Positions 1-8,824 of a stretch of 48,133 nt of DNA are shown one piece after another. Source of the DNA: an uncultured Pseudomonadota bacterium (lineage in GTDB: Bacteria > Myxococcota_A > Bradymonadia > Bradymonadales > Bradymonadaceae); NCBI GenBank assembly GCA_950059285.1, contig CATLTV010000014.1:1-48133 (forward strand). Direction: 5' to 3'. The translations under genes and the position numbers were made by a program. The notes below the pieces were generated by a model, which did no database searches, was not told the DNA's origin, and saw only the letters and a list, made by a program, of their open reading frames with translations. Within the stretch, counting starts at the first letter, position 1, and each line of letters starts with the position of its first letter.

Positions 1-63
1 AAAAAAGGGGCGAGCTGGGCAAAATTTTCCCCCGTAATTTTTCGCCCAGCTCGCCCCTTTTTT
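1..63. terminator. Perfect inverted repeat, two-way intrinsic terminator
   Basis: A 20-nt arm (1-20) is exactly complementary to 44-63, with a 23-nt spacer. The GC-rich stem is flanked by six A on the left and six T on the right, so each strand ends in a U run. It lies just past the end of the glmU/FHA gene pair that reads leftward. Confidence 0.85.
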
Positions 64-92
64 GCTTTCAATACAATGATTTACACAAACAC

Positions 93-998
93 CTATTTCA
101 CATTCACTGCGTCAACCTGGCGTAAATCAAACTCGATCATTCCTGCACCATCAAGCTTGATTAATTCCGATGAGAGGTTGCTCTGCACAAGGCGCTCTCG
201 TAGACGCAACACGCCGACATCAAGTCTGCGACGTAGCGAAGAAGCAAGTGAACGATCCTCGGACCAGACCACGCTCACAAGATCCTCCCAGAACATAGGC
301 GCACCATGTGTTGCCAGCGCAGATAAAATCCTCCCTGGCACACCCGTGATCGTCGTCAAGTGACACCTGCTCGTGCTGATCGATACGCTTCGCGGCGTGA
401 CATCCAACAGCAAAGGATCAGTCAAGGTCTGGCGTGTGCTTGAGCGCGCGGCCTCTCTGAGGTCAACCTCCACAATCTCGAGGTTCTTGCCATCGACCTT
501 AAAGACATCACCCACCCTGATGACACTCCCTGGATCATCCTTACCAAGACGAATACTCCAGCGACCACCCGAGCTCCACAACAAGGCGTGCGCAGCAGGA
601 TTGTAGCCTGCATGCAACCTTGGTTTACCTGCATCAATCACGATGCTCGTGGTTTGTGTCAATGAGACCTGTGGGAGCCCCTCCATCTTGAGCCCCAACA
701 AACGCGCGGGCAAGACGACCTCATCACAGATAAAGGCAAGCTCGTTGTGAAGTTCGATCTCAAGACCTTCCTTGAGTACAACCTTGCTCTTGACCTGGCC
801 ATCCACACGAAATCGTCCGCGCAGAGCCAATAAAACAAGGCTCTCTCCCCTCAAACTCACCATTGCATGAGCCTCGCTAATACGAGGATCATCAATAAAT
901 AAAGCGGCCTGCTCCATACGACCAATCATGTCGCCCATGGATAATAAATAACGCGCATTCTCGTCGTTGGAGAGATGGCCAATCACATATGCTCGCAC
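93..998 (-). CDS. FHA-domain protein with C-terminal winged-helix DNA-binding domain
   Basis: A 301-residue protein starting at a GTG (996-998). The N-terminal ~100 residues look like a forkhead-associated domain: an IGR turn, then DPRIS..HA, resembling the phosphothreonine-binding loops. The last ~90 residues resemble an OmpR/SARP-type winged helix (Trans_reg_C): a helix with WEDLVSVVW, a basic recognition stretch SLRRRLDVGVLRLRERL, and a beta hairpin. FHA domains read phospho-Thr peptides, so the likely role is a kinase-responsive transcription regulator (inference). It follows glmU by 31 bp on the same strand and probably shares its transcript, ending at the 1-63 terminator. No signal peptide or membrane segment is seen. 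Both domain calls are by motif only; the target genes are unknown. Confidence 0.6.
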   Translation of the reverse strand: MRAYVIGHLSNDENARYLLSMGDMIGRMEQAALFIDDPRISEAHAMVSLRGESLVLLALRGRFRVDGQVKSKVVLKEGLEIELHNELAFICDEVVLPARLLGLKMEGLPQVSLTQTTSIVIDAGKPRLHAGYNPAAHALLWSSGGRWSIRLGKDDPGSVIRVGDVFKVDGKNLEIVEVDLREAARSSTRQTLTDPLLLDVTPRSVSISTSRCHLTTITGVPGRILSALATHGAPMFWEDLVSVVWSEDRSLASSLRRRLDVGVLRLRERLVQSNLSSELIKLDGAGMIEFDLRQVDAVNVK

Positions 999-1029
999 AA
1001 TACTAGCACCTTAAAAACGTACACTAACT

Positions 1030-2448
1030 TCATGGCCTGTTCTTGCGATCAGCCCAACCTTCGATCACTCTCTGACGACCTCGTGCCACACCCAATGAAC
1101 GAGAAGGAACCTCATTGGTCAATGTCGAACCTGCGGCCACAAACGCACCATCTCCAACCTTGATCGGAGCCACAAGCGCAGTGTTGCTACCAATAAATGC
1201 ACCCTCACCGATCTCGGTCTTGTGCTTGTTCACACCATCATAGTTGCAGGTAATTGTACCCGCACCAATGTTGGCCTTCTTGCCCACGTGAGCATCTCCA
1301 AGATACGTCAAATGGCTGGCTTTGCTGCCATCATCCATACGTGTCTTTTTGATCTCCACGAAGTTACCAACCTTCACGCCATCGCCAAGATCTGCGCCAG
1401 GGCGCAGGTGGGCAAATGGACCAATCGTCACAAACTGCCCAAGACTTGCCTGATCAAGATAACAACTGGACTTGATGTAACACCCATCTCCAAGCACGGA
1501 GTTGCGCACCATATTGCCCTGCTCAATGGTCACATCAGAACCAATACGCGTCTTGCCCTCAAGATGCACGCCTGGATAAAGCACAACATCTTGACCAAGC
1601 TCAACGTCTGGACCAATGAAGACCTGTGATGGAGCAAGACACGTCACGCCCTGAGTCATCCAGTGATCCACAATACGCTGACGCGCATAATCAGTAGCGA
1701 GCGCAAGATCTTGACGCGTGTTCACGCCTTGTGTCTCTTCCACCTGATCAATCACCCAGCCCAACACGCTCCCTTCCCTCTCGCTCGCCATCGCAATCAG
1801 GTCGGTCAGATAAAATTCACCCTGTGCATTGGTGGCTTCACCCTGACAAAGCTCCTCAAGAGCCTCCAGCATGAATGAGGTCTTCATCAAATAGATGCCC
1901 GCATTGATCTCGTCGATCTCAAGCTCATCTTCTGTCGCATCAGCAGCTTCTACAATTGCGACAACTTCACCATGTTGCGGGTCTCGCACAACACGACCAT
2001 AACGTGCAGGCTCTTCCAGAAACGCGGTGATCATTGCCACGCTCTTGCCCGACTCGCTGGCGCGAGCGACAAACGCTTCCAACGTCTGCGTCGAAAGGTT
2101 GGGGACATCGCCAGACAGAATCAACGTGTACTCGGCGTTTGTGCTGCCAAGCTGCTCACGTGCACACCAGACGGCGTGCCCTGTGCCAAGCTGCTCTTCC
2201 TGTGTCACACACACCACGGAGGCATCCTTTCCCTGATGTACTTCCTCCACATGCTGCGTGACACGCTCGCGGTCATGACCCACAACCACAATCATATCGC
2301 GGATATTTGCCTGATAGGCTCCCTCAATCACCCAATCCACAAGGGGTTTCCCAAGCATGGGGTGCAACACCTTGATAGTTTGTGAACGCAAACGAGTCCC
2401 CTTACCTGCGGCCAGGATTAACGCCTGGCAAGAACCTCTCTCAAGCAT
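1030..2448 (-). CDS. glmU: Bifunctional UDP-GlcNAc pyrophosphorylase / GlcN-1-P acetyltransferase
   Basis: GlmU makes UDP-N-acetylglucosamine in two steps: acetyl-CoA-dependent acetylation of glucosamine-1-phosphate, then uridylylation with UTP. The product feeds peptidoglycan and LPS in the cytoplasm. The 472-residue length fits the family. The N-terminal nucleotidyltransferase opens with the signature LILAAGKGTRLR near residue 10, and has the SGDVP metal-binding stretch and NAGIY. The C-terminal third is a left-handed beta helix of hexapeptide repeats with the acetyltransferase segment HLTYLGDAHVG and the acetyl-CoA part GAGTITCNYDG. It is the first gene of a leftward pair with the FHA regulator. 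No odd residues are noted. Confidence 0.97.
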   Translation of the reverse strand: MLERGSCQALILAAGKGTRLRSQTIKVLHPMLGKPLVDWVIEGAYQANIRDMIVVVGHDRERVTQHVEEVHQGKDASVVCVTQEEQLGTGHAVWCAREQLGSTNAEYTLILSGDVPNLSTQTLEAFVARASESGKSVAMITAFLEEPARYGRVVRDPQHGEVVAIVEAADATEDELEIDEINAGIYLMKTSFMLEALEELCQGEATNAQGEFYLTDLIAMASEREGSVLGWVIDQVEETQGVNTRQDLALATDYARQRIVDHWMTQGVTCLAPSQVFIGPDVELGQDVVLYPGVHLEGKTRIGSDVTIEQGNMVRNSVLGDGCYIKSSCYLDQASLGQFVTIGPFAHLRPGADLGDGVKVGNFVEIKKTRMDDGSKASHLTYLGDAHVGKKANIGAGTITCNYDGVNKHKTEIGEGAFIGSNTALVAPIKVGDGAFVAAGSTLTNEVPSRSLGVARGRQRVIEGWADRKNRP

Positions 2449-2497
2449 AGCTCTATCCTACTGATTTATAATACATTTACATGAAAGCAACCAACAT

Positions 2498-2530
2498 ATG
2501 CGGTGGCGTGCCCTGGGCACGCCACCGCAT
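2498..2530. terminator. Short perfect hairpin after add
   Basis: 15-nt arms (2498-2512 and 2516-2530) pair perfectly around a 3-nt loop. It lies between the end of add and the start of glmU, both leftward. It lacks a good U run on either strand, so termination is less sure than for the other palindromes. Confidence 0.5.
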
Positions 2531-2540
2531 AGATTCAGCA

Positions 2541-3740
2541 TTACGCTTCTTCTGTGGCACTTGTATCAAACTCATCACGCTCCAACAACACCTGAGCGTC
2601 AGTGAGCGGACGTGTACCATCTGCCGAGGAGAGTTGAGATGCAATCTCCTGAGCAACGCGAGGATCTGTGATCGCCTTCTGACCAAGCTTCTTTTCGTAC
2701 TCACGGACAAGTTCGTCAAACTCTCTGGCGATCTTGGCGGTCACGGTGGTCTTCTTCCTGTATGGCATGAACGAGGATTTAAAGCCTGCGAGCACAAGCT
2801 TCCTCAGGTCACCGATGTTCAACTTGTAGTAACGCACAGCATGCTCGAACTCATCGGTCATGGTGGTATCTGTCACAAGACGGTTGTCTGTGTTGAGCGT
2901 GCATCGAATACCATAGGAGAGGTAGAAGGGGAGCGGGTGGCTCTCATAGCTCTCGGCGGCCTGTGTCTGGATGTTACTCTTCAGACAGACCTCAAGAGGG
3001 ATGCGGTGATCATTGACGAAGTTGAGCAGATCGCCATCTTCTCTCAGGCGAGTACCGTGGCCAATACGGTGCGAACCACAGACGTGAATGGCCTGGTGGA
3101 TGCTCTCTGGACCGTAGGCTTCACCTGCGTGAATGGTCAGGTTCACGTTGTTGTTGCGGATCAGGTCGAAGGCTGCCTGATAATCCTTGGGAGGGTTATC
3201 ATACTCGGCACCTGCGAGGTCAAAGCCCACAACGCCCTTGTTTTTAAACGCCACGCACAGCTCAGCGAGTCGCAAGCTTGCCTTGGGCTCAATGTGGCGG
3301 ATACCACAGATAATCTGACCACTCATCAGACCATAACGACGCTTGGCATCACGAAGACCCTCGGCCACGGCCTCCACGATCACGGGGAAGCTCAAACCAT
3401 TGCGAGTGTGCAGCAATGGAGAATAACGCACCTCCATGTAACGCACGTTCTCACGGGCAGCATCTTCGCCAAGCTCAAACGCGGCGCGGTAAAGCGCCTC
3501 TTCTGTTTGCAACACCATCAGGGTGATATCAAACGCCTTGAGATAATCTGCAAGGCTTTCGTGATAGGCACCAATCTTGGCGACATCACGAAACTCTTTT
3601 GCGTTCTTGGGGTTGCCAGGAAGCTCCACGCCTTGCTGCTGGGCAAGCTCGAGGATCGTCTCCGGGCGCAAGCTGCCATCCAGGTGGACGTGCAGATCTG
3701 TTTTGGGCATACGATGCAAAAATTCCCTAGTTATTTCCAT
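2541..3740 (-). CDS. add: Adenosine deaminase family protein
   Basis: Hydrolytic deamination of adenosine (and deoxyadenosine) to inosine, in purine salvage, by a zinc TIM-barrel enzyme. From the chosen start the metal motif HVHLDG is at residues 17-22; later come TIHAGE (zinc His and catalytic Glu), RIGHGTRL and NTDNRLV (catalytic Asp), all family hallmarks. The start is ATG at 3738-3740 because AAGGAGGT sits 7 nt upstream; a longer reading frame from 3761 would place that Shine-Dalgarno inside the gene. Length is 399 residues, slightly long for the family because of a C-terminal tail rich in charged residues. It may be monocistronic. Confidence 0.93.
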   Translation of the reverse strand: MEITREFLHRMPKTDLHVHLDGSLRPETILELAQQQGVELPGNPKNAKEFRDVAKIGAYHESLADYLKAFDITLMVLQTEEALYRAAFELGEDAARENVRYMEVRYSPLLHTRNGLSFPVIVEAVAEGLRDAKRRYGLMSGQIICGIRHIEPKASLRLAELCVAFKNKGVVGFDLAGAEYDNPPKDYQAAFDLIRNNNVNLTIHAGEAYGPESIHQAIHVCGSHRIGHGTRLREDGDLLNFVNDHRIPLEVCLKSNIQTQAAESYESHPLPFYLSYGIRCTLNTDNRLVTDTTMTDEFEHAVRYYKLNIGDLRKLVLAGFKSSFMPYRKKTTVTAKIAREFDELVREYEKKLGQKAITDPRVAQEIASQLSSADGTRPLTDAQVLLERDEFDTSATEEA

Positions 3741-4187
3741 AAGATAACCTCCTTCAAACAAAGCTTATAAATACAACAAATGCGGCCCTTGAGATAAGTG
3801 TGTAGGTGCCGCACATATGTCTTGAGATGTGATTAATTTGGGCCACGTGGCGCATACGCGTATTTCAAAACGAGCGCCAAAAAAAGGACCACACCATGAA
3901 GGTGTTCCTGGCCCGAATACGTCCCTGGAGCAGGTTTAATACTGGTATCGCCTGATTTATGTGGCGATTTCCAGACACACTCCTGGACTGGCCTTGTTTG
4001 GTGCAAGGTTGCAGGTCAACATAGGACCTTTTGCAAGAAAACAAAAGACAAAGCTCATGATTTAAACATCAGAGCCCGATAAAGATGAGGAGCATTGAAG
4101 AAAACTTAAAAACAAAACGCAGCAATTTCAGCAACTTAAGAAAAAAACATAAGCCGACGCGCCCTCAAAAATGGCTGCTGTATCAGC
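3741..4187. other. Gene-free interval upstream of add
   Basis: About 450 bp without a convincing gene. Small inverted repeats are seen: TGCGGC/GCCGCA around 3780-3812 in the add leader, ATCGCC/GGCGAT at 3948-3970, and the palindrome ATACGCGTAT inside a TGGCGC/GCGCCA pair near 3847-3880. The add promoter must lie here. I do not recognise a riboswitch. Confidence 0.5.
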
Positions 4188-5699
4188 TTATTCGCTCTGG
4201 TTTTCACTCTTCACAGGGAGACGCAACCTGAAGATGGAGCCCTCTCCGAGCTTGCTTTCAACCGAGAGCACACCTCCCATAAGTTCTGCAAAATGATAGG
4301 AAATGGTCAAACCAAGCCCTGTGCCCCCAAAACGTTTTTGGACCATATCATCGGCCTGACTAAATGGAAGGAACACGCGATGCATCGCCTCTTCACTAAT
4401 ACCACCGCCCTGATCTTCCACTTCAAACACGATCCACGCATCACCATCGTCCTTGAGCCTGAAGGTAACTTCCTTGCCCTTGCCAAACTTCAACGCGTTG
4501 GACAGCAGGTTTGTCAGGATTTGTTTGAGCCTCAGCACATCCACATGCAACACCTTGGCCTTTGACTGGTTGTCCAGCTTCAAGGTTGTGTGGTCCTGCC
4601 TTGCGAGAAGCTCCATTGGCGCAAGCACCTCATCCACGAGGGTTTTGAGCATCATAACTTCGGAGACAAGCTCCATATGCCCTGCTTCGATCTTCGAGAG
4701 GTCGAGTACGTTTTCGATCAAGCGCATCAGATGACGCCCCGCCTGATTGATGCGCTCCATATCGTCCACATAGTTTGCCTCACCAGCGTCTTCCATGTCC
4801 TCCATTACCATCTCAGTGCCACCAATAATAGCGTTCAGCGGCGTCCTGATTTCATGAGACATATTAGCAAGATAGGCACTCTTTGCACGATTTTCCTCGC
4901 GCGCCTTATCACGCGCCGCTGTCAGCTCCTTGTTCAGACGCTCAAGCTCCCGCGTACGCTCCATGATGCGGCGCTCCATCGCCTCTTCCTTCTGGTTCAA
5001 CCTCTGGAGCCGCTCATTCAAATCTTGCTGGTGCTGATGGTACGAATCAAGCTCATGGCCAAGCTTGCGCTCCCCCTTGATGACCTTGCCCACAACGCCA
5101 AGCTTGGACCACACCGAACGTGAACTTGGAAGACGAATATCAATCCAGCTCTCGTGCGAGTTCTCAATCATATACGAGCACTCGGCCTCATCTAACCCCA
5201 TGATCACTCTGGGCATTTTTGCCATCGTCTTGCACATCACCTTGACATACAACTCGCTCATATTGTCCGCAGGCGAATCGACCAACACATACAAACGTAA
5301 GTGTTGTGGTTCAAGCGTCTCCACATGAGCAGAGGCACACGGAAATTGAGACGAACCAAACCCCTTGTTCAACGCCACATACAACCACGCGGGATCACTC
5401 ACGCGGCGTAACAACCCCTGCAAGGGCTCGATCATCATAGGCAACGACAGAAAACGCGACGCGATAAGCTCTGCCCAATCTACACCAGGCTTCTCTTCCT
5501 CCATTCCTGACAACAACAGGTTGAAGACCTCCCAGGATAGATAATCCAGACCTTCAAGCGAAGCCCTCCCCCCAAGCAGCCCCGAGCGCTTGCACATCTC
5601 ATCTGCAGACAATCCCTGGGACTCCGCACAATCAAGACACAACTCAAAAACCGTGGAGGCAACCTCTCGCCTCGTAATACTTGTCTGCAAATCTATCAT
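4188..5699 (-). CDS. Orphan sensor histidine kinase
   Basis: A 503-residue soluble two-component kinase. Residues 1-200 form an alpha/beta sensor region I do not recognise, with no transmembrane segment. A coiled coil at about 210-270 leads into a HisKA domain with phosphoacceptor His282 in NMSHEIRTPLN. The HATPase domain follows, with the N box (LLSNALKFG), the G1 box (VEDQGGGIS), an F box (FLPFSQAD) and the G2 box (RFGGTGLGL). No receiver domain or adjacent response regulator is present, so the partner is unknown. The start is ATG at 5697-5699, with AGAAGG nine nt upstream; a longer frame to 5750 has weaker support. It is divergent from the GH113-like gene. Confidence 0.85.
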   Translation of the reverse strand: MIDLQTSITRREVASTVFELCLDCAESQGLSADEMCKRSGLLGGRASLEGLDYLSWEVFNLLLSGMEEEKPGVDWAELIASRFLSLPMMIEPLQGLLRRVSDPAWLYVALNKGFGSSQFPCASAHVETLEPQHLRLYVLVDSPADNMSELYVKVMCKTMAKMPRVIMGLDEAECSYMIENSHESWIDIRLPSSRSVWSKLGVVGKVIKGERKLGHELDSYHQHQQDLNERLQRLNQKEEAMERRIMERTRELERLNKELTAARDKAREENRAKSAYLANMSHEIRTPLNAIIGGTEMVMEDMEDAGEANYVDDMERINQAGRHLMRLIENVLDLSKIEAGHMELVSEVMMLKTLVDEVLAPMELLARQDHTTLKLDNQSKAKVLHVDVLRLKQILTNLLSNALKFGKGKEVTFRLKDDGDAWIVFEVEDQGGGISEEAMHRVFLPFSQADDMVQKRFGGTGLGLTISYHFAELMGGVLSVESKLGEGSIFRLRLPVKSENQSE

Positions 5700-5908
5700 G
5701 CTCTCATGCCTTCTTTTAGTTCGTACATCACCGCCCCCAACATACACCAATAATTACACCATGACTATAACTTTACACTTAAACTGTAAAAACAGACATC
5801 CCATATGTATGTTCAAATCCCCTTTAAAAAGACATGGAAACTTCCATTTCCAGCCCTATAATAACCATCTGAATAAAGTAATAGATCAACGCGTTAACTA
5901 GTCAAGCC

Positions 5909-7051
5909 ATGACCCTGCATACACCCGCATATTTCGTCATTTTAATCACACTCCTGAACAGTGTCGCCTGCACTCGCACTACCCCCAAACACACCGCACC
6001 TACCCGATCCACTCCGAACACCTCATCCCACACGCCCGATCAGGTGACCAAATCACACACGCTCCCCAACCACATCAGGCGAGGGGTGTGCCTTGCTCAC
6101 AACTGGCAAAATGGAGGCACACAAGGTTATGGCACACAGGCAAGCCTCGACACGCTCACACACCTTGAGTCCATTGGGGCAACATGGGTGTCCATCACCC
6201 CCTTTGGCTGGATGGACTCCGCGCACTCCACCACCATCAAGGGAGAACATATTGACCCACACATGCTCCCCGCAGGTGGCGAGACACAAGAACGTATAGA
6301 GGCTGTCATCAAGCAAGCCCAACAGAAGGACTTCAAGGTCATGCTCAAGCCCCATATCTGGATTCATGGCGGACTTTGGCGAGGAGAGATCGCCTTTGAT
6401 TCTGATGAGCAATGGGCCAAATGGTGGGAGAATTACTCAGACTTTACAATACATTACGCACACATTGCAGAGAGGTTACATGTTGAAAGCCTTGTGCTTG
6501 GTGTTGAGCTCGTCTCAGCCGTCAAACAACACCCCGAGCATATGCTTCAGTTGATTCAGGACGTGCGCAAGGTCTACTCAGGAGAGCTGACCTACAGCGC
6601 CAACTGGGATGAAAACGTACCCGACAAGGTCTGGCGCAACCTGGATGCGATTGGCGTACAGCTCTATCCTCCTCTGAGCAACAACCCCGAGCCCACTGTT
6701 CAGGAACTTCAACATGCCTTACGCCCACACCTTGAGGCCTGGTCATCGCTGGGAGAGCGACTTGATCGCCCCGTGCTCATCACCGAAGTAGGGTATAAAT
6801 CAGCGCCCACAGCGGTCTCCAAACCATTTGAATGGCCAGAACACCTTCCAGAGAGCGCACGCATCAAAAACGAGCAACTCCAGGCCCATGCCTATGACGC
6901 GCTCCTCTCCGAGATCCCACAACACCAACACATTCATGGCCTGTTTCTCTGGAAGTACTTCACAAATCCAGTCACAGATGAGGAAGGAGTCTGGGGATTT
7001 TGTCCACGTGGAAAGCTGGCAGAAGATGTAATTAAAAAAGCATTTCAGTAA
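5909..7051 (+). CDS. GH113-like glycosidase lipoprotein
   Basis: A 380-residue protein with a hydrophobic N-terminus ending in SVAC, a probable lipobox with Cys21, so likely an outer-membrane or periplasmic lipoprotein. A Thr/Pro-rich linker (22-55) precedes a TIM-barrel domain beginning with RGVCLAHNW. Patterns match the glycoside hydrolase 113 (beta-mannanase-like) clan A family: HIWIHGGLWRG, acid/base candidate Glu200 in LGVELVS, and nucleophile candidate Glu293 in ITEVGYKS. Substrate cannot be read from sequence. Its stop codon is inside the long palindrome 7049-7126, which it shares with the convergent neighbour. The ribosome binding site is weak. Family call is moderate; secretion is more certain. 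Confidence 0.72.
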   Translation: MTLHTPAYFVILITLLNSVACTRTTPKHTAPTRSTPNTSSHTPDQVTKSHTLPNHIRRGVCLAHNWQNGGTQGYGTQASLDTLTHLESIGATWVSITPFGWMDSAHSTTIKGEHIDPHMLPAGGETQERIEAVIKQAQQKDFKVMLKPHIWIHGGLWRGEIAFDSDEQWAKWWENYSDFTIHYAHIAERLHVESLVLGVELVSAVKQHPEHMLQLIQDVRKVYSGELTYSANWDENVPDKVWRNLDAIGVQLYPPLSNNPEPTVQELQHALRPHLEAWSSLGERLDRPVLITEVGYKSAPTAVSKPFEWPEHLPESARIKNEQLQAHAYDALLSEIPQHQHIHGLFLWKYFTNPVTDEEGVWGFCPRGKLAEDVIKKAFQ

Positions 7052-7126
7052 CCACACAAACACAACAAAAGCGGCGAGGAGTTGGCTAGCCAACTCCTCG
7101 CCGCTTTTGTTGTGTTTGTGTGGTTA
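7049..7126. terminator. 39-bp perfect palindrome between convergent genes
   Basis: Positions 7049-7087 are exactly complementary to 7088-7126 with no unpaired loop. The core is GC-rich (GCGGCGAGGAGTTGGC) and each arm ends in a T-rich stretch (CTTTTGTTGTG), so it can end transcripts from both sides. The TAA stop of the upstream gene forms its left edge. Confidence 0.85.
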
Positions 7127-7127
7127 C

Positions 7128-8264
7128 TCATGGGTTCATAAAGTCGAAATAATATCGACTCTTACCACCTACTTTTGCTTTGGCACCACCAATCTCAAGC
7201 ATCGCCGCAAACTTGGACTTGAACTCATAGCGATAAGGCTTGCTCACGGCTCCAGCAACAAGCTTTGCTGCGGCGCCATAGCGCTCCAACAGATCCTCAC
7301 GCCACATCTTCTGGCTCCTCAAGATTAGCTTCACCTTGTCCTTTCCTCCCTGCTTACCTTCGATCTGCACGGAGTATGGAATGGTGTAACCTGTGGAGCC
7401 ATCATGCTTTGTATCGCCTGTCTTCAAGACGGCGTCCGCGTCACTGAATACAATCTTGTCCTTGTAACCAACCATCATCCAGGTGAAGGTCTTACCACCA
7501 TAACGATCACTTAACTTGAGCGAGCGCCAAGCGACCATCACATCATCCTTGTAGGTCCTGAAGTGAGCAAAGTGAGACCCCAGATCAAAGGGAGCCACAT
7601 TTGTTGACGAATGGTCCGCGAAGACGCTCTTTGTCCCCGCAATATCTCGCCATTTTCCATCAATAAAGACGCGCCCCTTGAGCGAACCTCGTGGCGTGAG
7701 CAACCCATAAATAAGATAGCCGCCATCAGCCACGTCGATGCGACCGCGACCAGGCTGCCACATGGGAAGATCGTTGGTCACATCAATCTCAACCTTCACA
7801 GATCCGTCGGGCTCTTCAAAGTTGAGCGTAAACCCCTCGCCGTTGTCCTTGGCTTTGAGCTTCATGCCAGCGATGCTCAGGTCAAGCGTATCTTCCTTGT
7901 AACTCCAGTCGCTACGACTGACTTTCTTGAAGTACGTGTATGTCCCCTTGTCCTCACGCTCAGGTAATTTAATCTTGATGCGCGCGGCACCATGACCATT
8001 CCCTAAACCAAGGTTTGATATGGTGAAATAGGCACCAATCCAGCCGCCGCCATCAAGATCCATCGATACGGTGTAGCGCTCAATATATGCCTCTTCATCA
8101 CCAATAGATGGGACAAAATCCTTCGCCGTCACAGGTGCCTCTTTCCCCCCTGATGTCCACCCCTGGGGCTCAATCGCAGGCTTTGCTTCGGGGCCAGATG
8201 CCAACGCCAAAGAAGGCACCCACACCACACAACTCAAGAACATAAATACAAGTACACGGTTCAT
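7128..8264 (-). CDS. Secreted lipocalin-like (AttH/Svf1-like) protein
   Basis: A 378-residue protein with a clear signal peptide (basic MNR, hydrophobic VLVFMFLSCVVWVPSLALA, likely cleaved near SLALAS-GP). The mature part is beta-rich with two similar halves. Motifs such as DADAVLKTG, WQPGRGRIDV and FADHSSTNVAPFD recall the AttH/CrtC/Svf1 two-domain lipocalin-like superfamily, which binds or hydrates lipids and carotenoids. That is a weak match by eye. The start is ATG with GAAGGAAG about 7 nt upstream. It converges on the GH113-like gene and probably acts in the periplasm. Function is unknown. Confidence 0.6.
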   Translation of the reverse strand: MNRVLVFMFLSCVVWVPSLALASGPEAKPAIEPQGWTSGGKEAPVTAKDFVPSIGDEEAYIERYTVSMDLDGGGWIGAYFTISNLGLGNGHGAARIKIKLPEREDKGTYTYFKKVSRSDWSYKEDTLDLSIAGMKLKAKDNGEGFTLNFEEPDGSVKVEIDVTNDLPMWQPGRGRIDVADGGYLIYGLLTPRGSLKGRVFIDGKWRDIAGTKSVFADHSSTNVAPFDLGSHFAHFRTYKDDVMVAWRSLKLSDRYGGKTFTWMMVGYKDKIVFSDADAVLKTGDTKHDGSTGYTIPYSVQIEGKQGGKDKVKLILRSQKMWREDLLERYGAAAKLVAGAVSKPYRYEFKSKFAAMLEIGGAKAKVGGKSRYYFDFMNP

Positions 8265-8824
8265 ATTAAGCTTCCTTCAAACTTCAATCATACATGTCAC
8301 GGTAGAGTTTGACGCGTACACAGCACAACTTATTCAATACCTTAAGTCTCAACCTGAAATATCCATACAGCAGTTAAAACCATTGTGTACGGGCGCTGAC
8401 TGGTCTGAAGGAGCGAGCGCTGTGTCGGAAAACCAGCAGCAGTACAAGGCACTTGCTTTGTTTTCCCTCCTTGCTCTCACGCCTTCATCCTTCGTCACCT
8501 CTTCATACACAATCACTTCAACCACTGTACCAACATGGCGAAAGGCTTAGATTCTCCCCCCAAACGTGTTCATCATGACTACTGGAGTTGCCACTTTGGA
8601 GAGAAACTACTCCAGAGTTGGAGTAATTATACTCCATCCACTTTTATGTGACACAAAAAGATGGATAAAATGCCAAGTTTTTCTCGACATCTAGCCAGTG
8701 GAAGGTTAGAGGCTGTCACTGGATCGAATCTTGCTCAGTCTGGCCAATTGATGCGGTGTGTCATACCGATGGCCACCAACGACGCAGAGCCAATCGTTTT
8801 ATGCCTCATACAAAGACTTGATCG
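8265..8824. other. 560-bp gene-poor interval with a decayed repeat
   Basis: No convincing gene is seen. It holds a 78-bp element (8361-8438) repeated at 30261-30338, a pyrimidine-rich stretch (about 8450-8530), and clustered GGAGT/ACTCC half-sites at 8582-8640, including a near-palindrome TGGAGTAATTATACTCCA that could be an operator for the rightward gene at 8825. Confidence 0.5.
8361..8438. repeat. Dispersed 78-bp repeat, copy 1
   Basis: Aligns without gaps to 30261-30338, with 59 of 78 bases identical by hand count. Most differences are G in this copy and A in the other. The shared core includes GCGCT(G/A)ACTGGTCTGAA. It may be a remnant of a mobile element end. Confidence 0.65.

Noticed and set aside
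2481-3770. A 429-codon open frame on the plus strand opposite add
   Set aside because: It is a mirror of a well-supported gene with ADA motifs; no domain or ribosome binding site supports it.
3741-4187. Purine riboswitch upstream of the adenosine deaminase gene
   Set aside because: The conserved junction sequences of the purine aptamer are not seen, only small unrelated hairpins.
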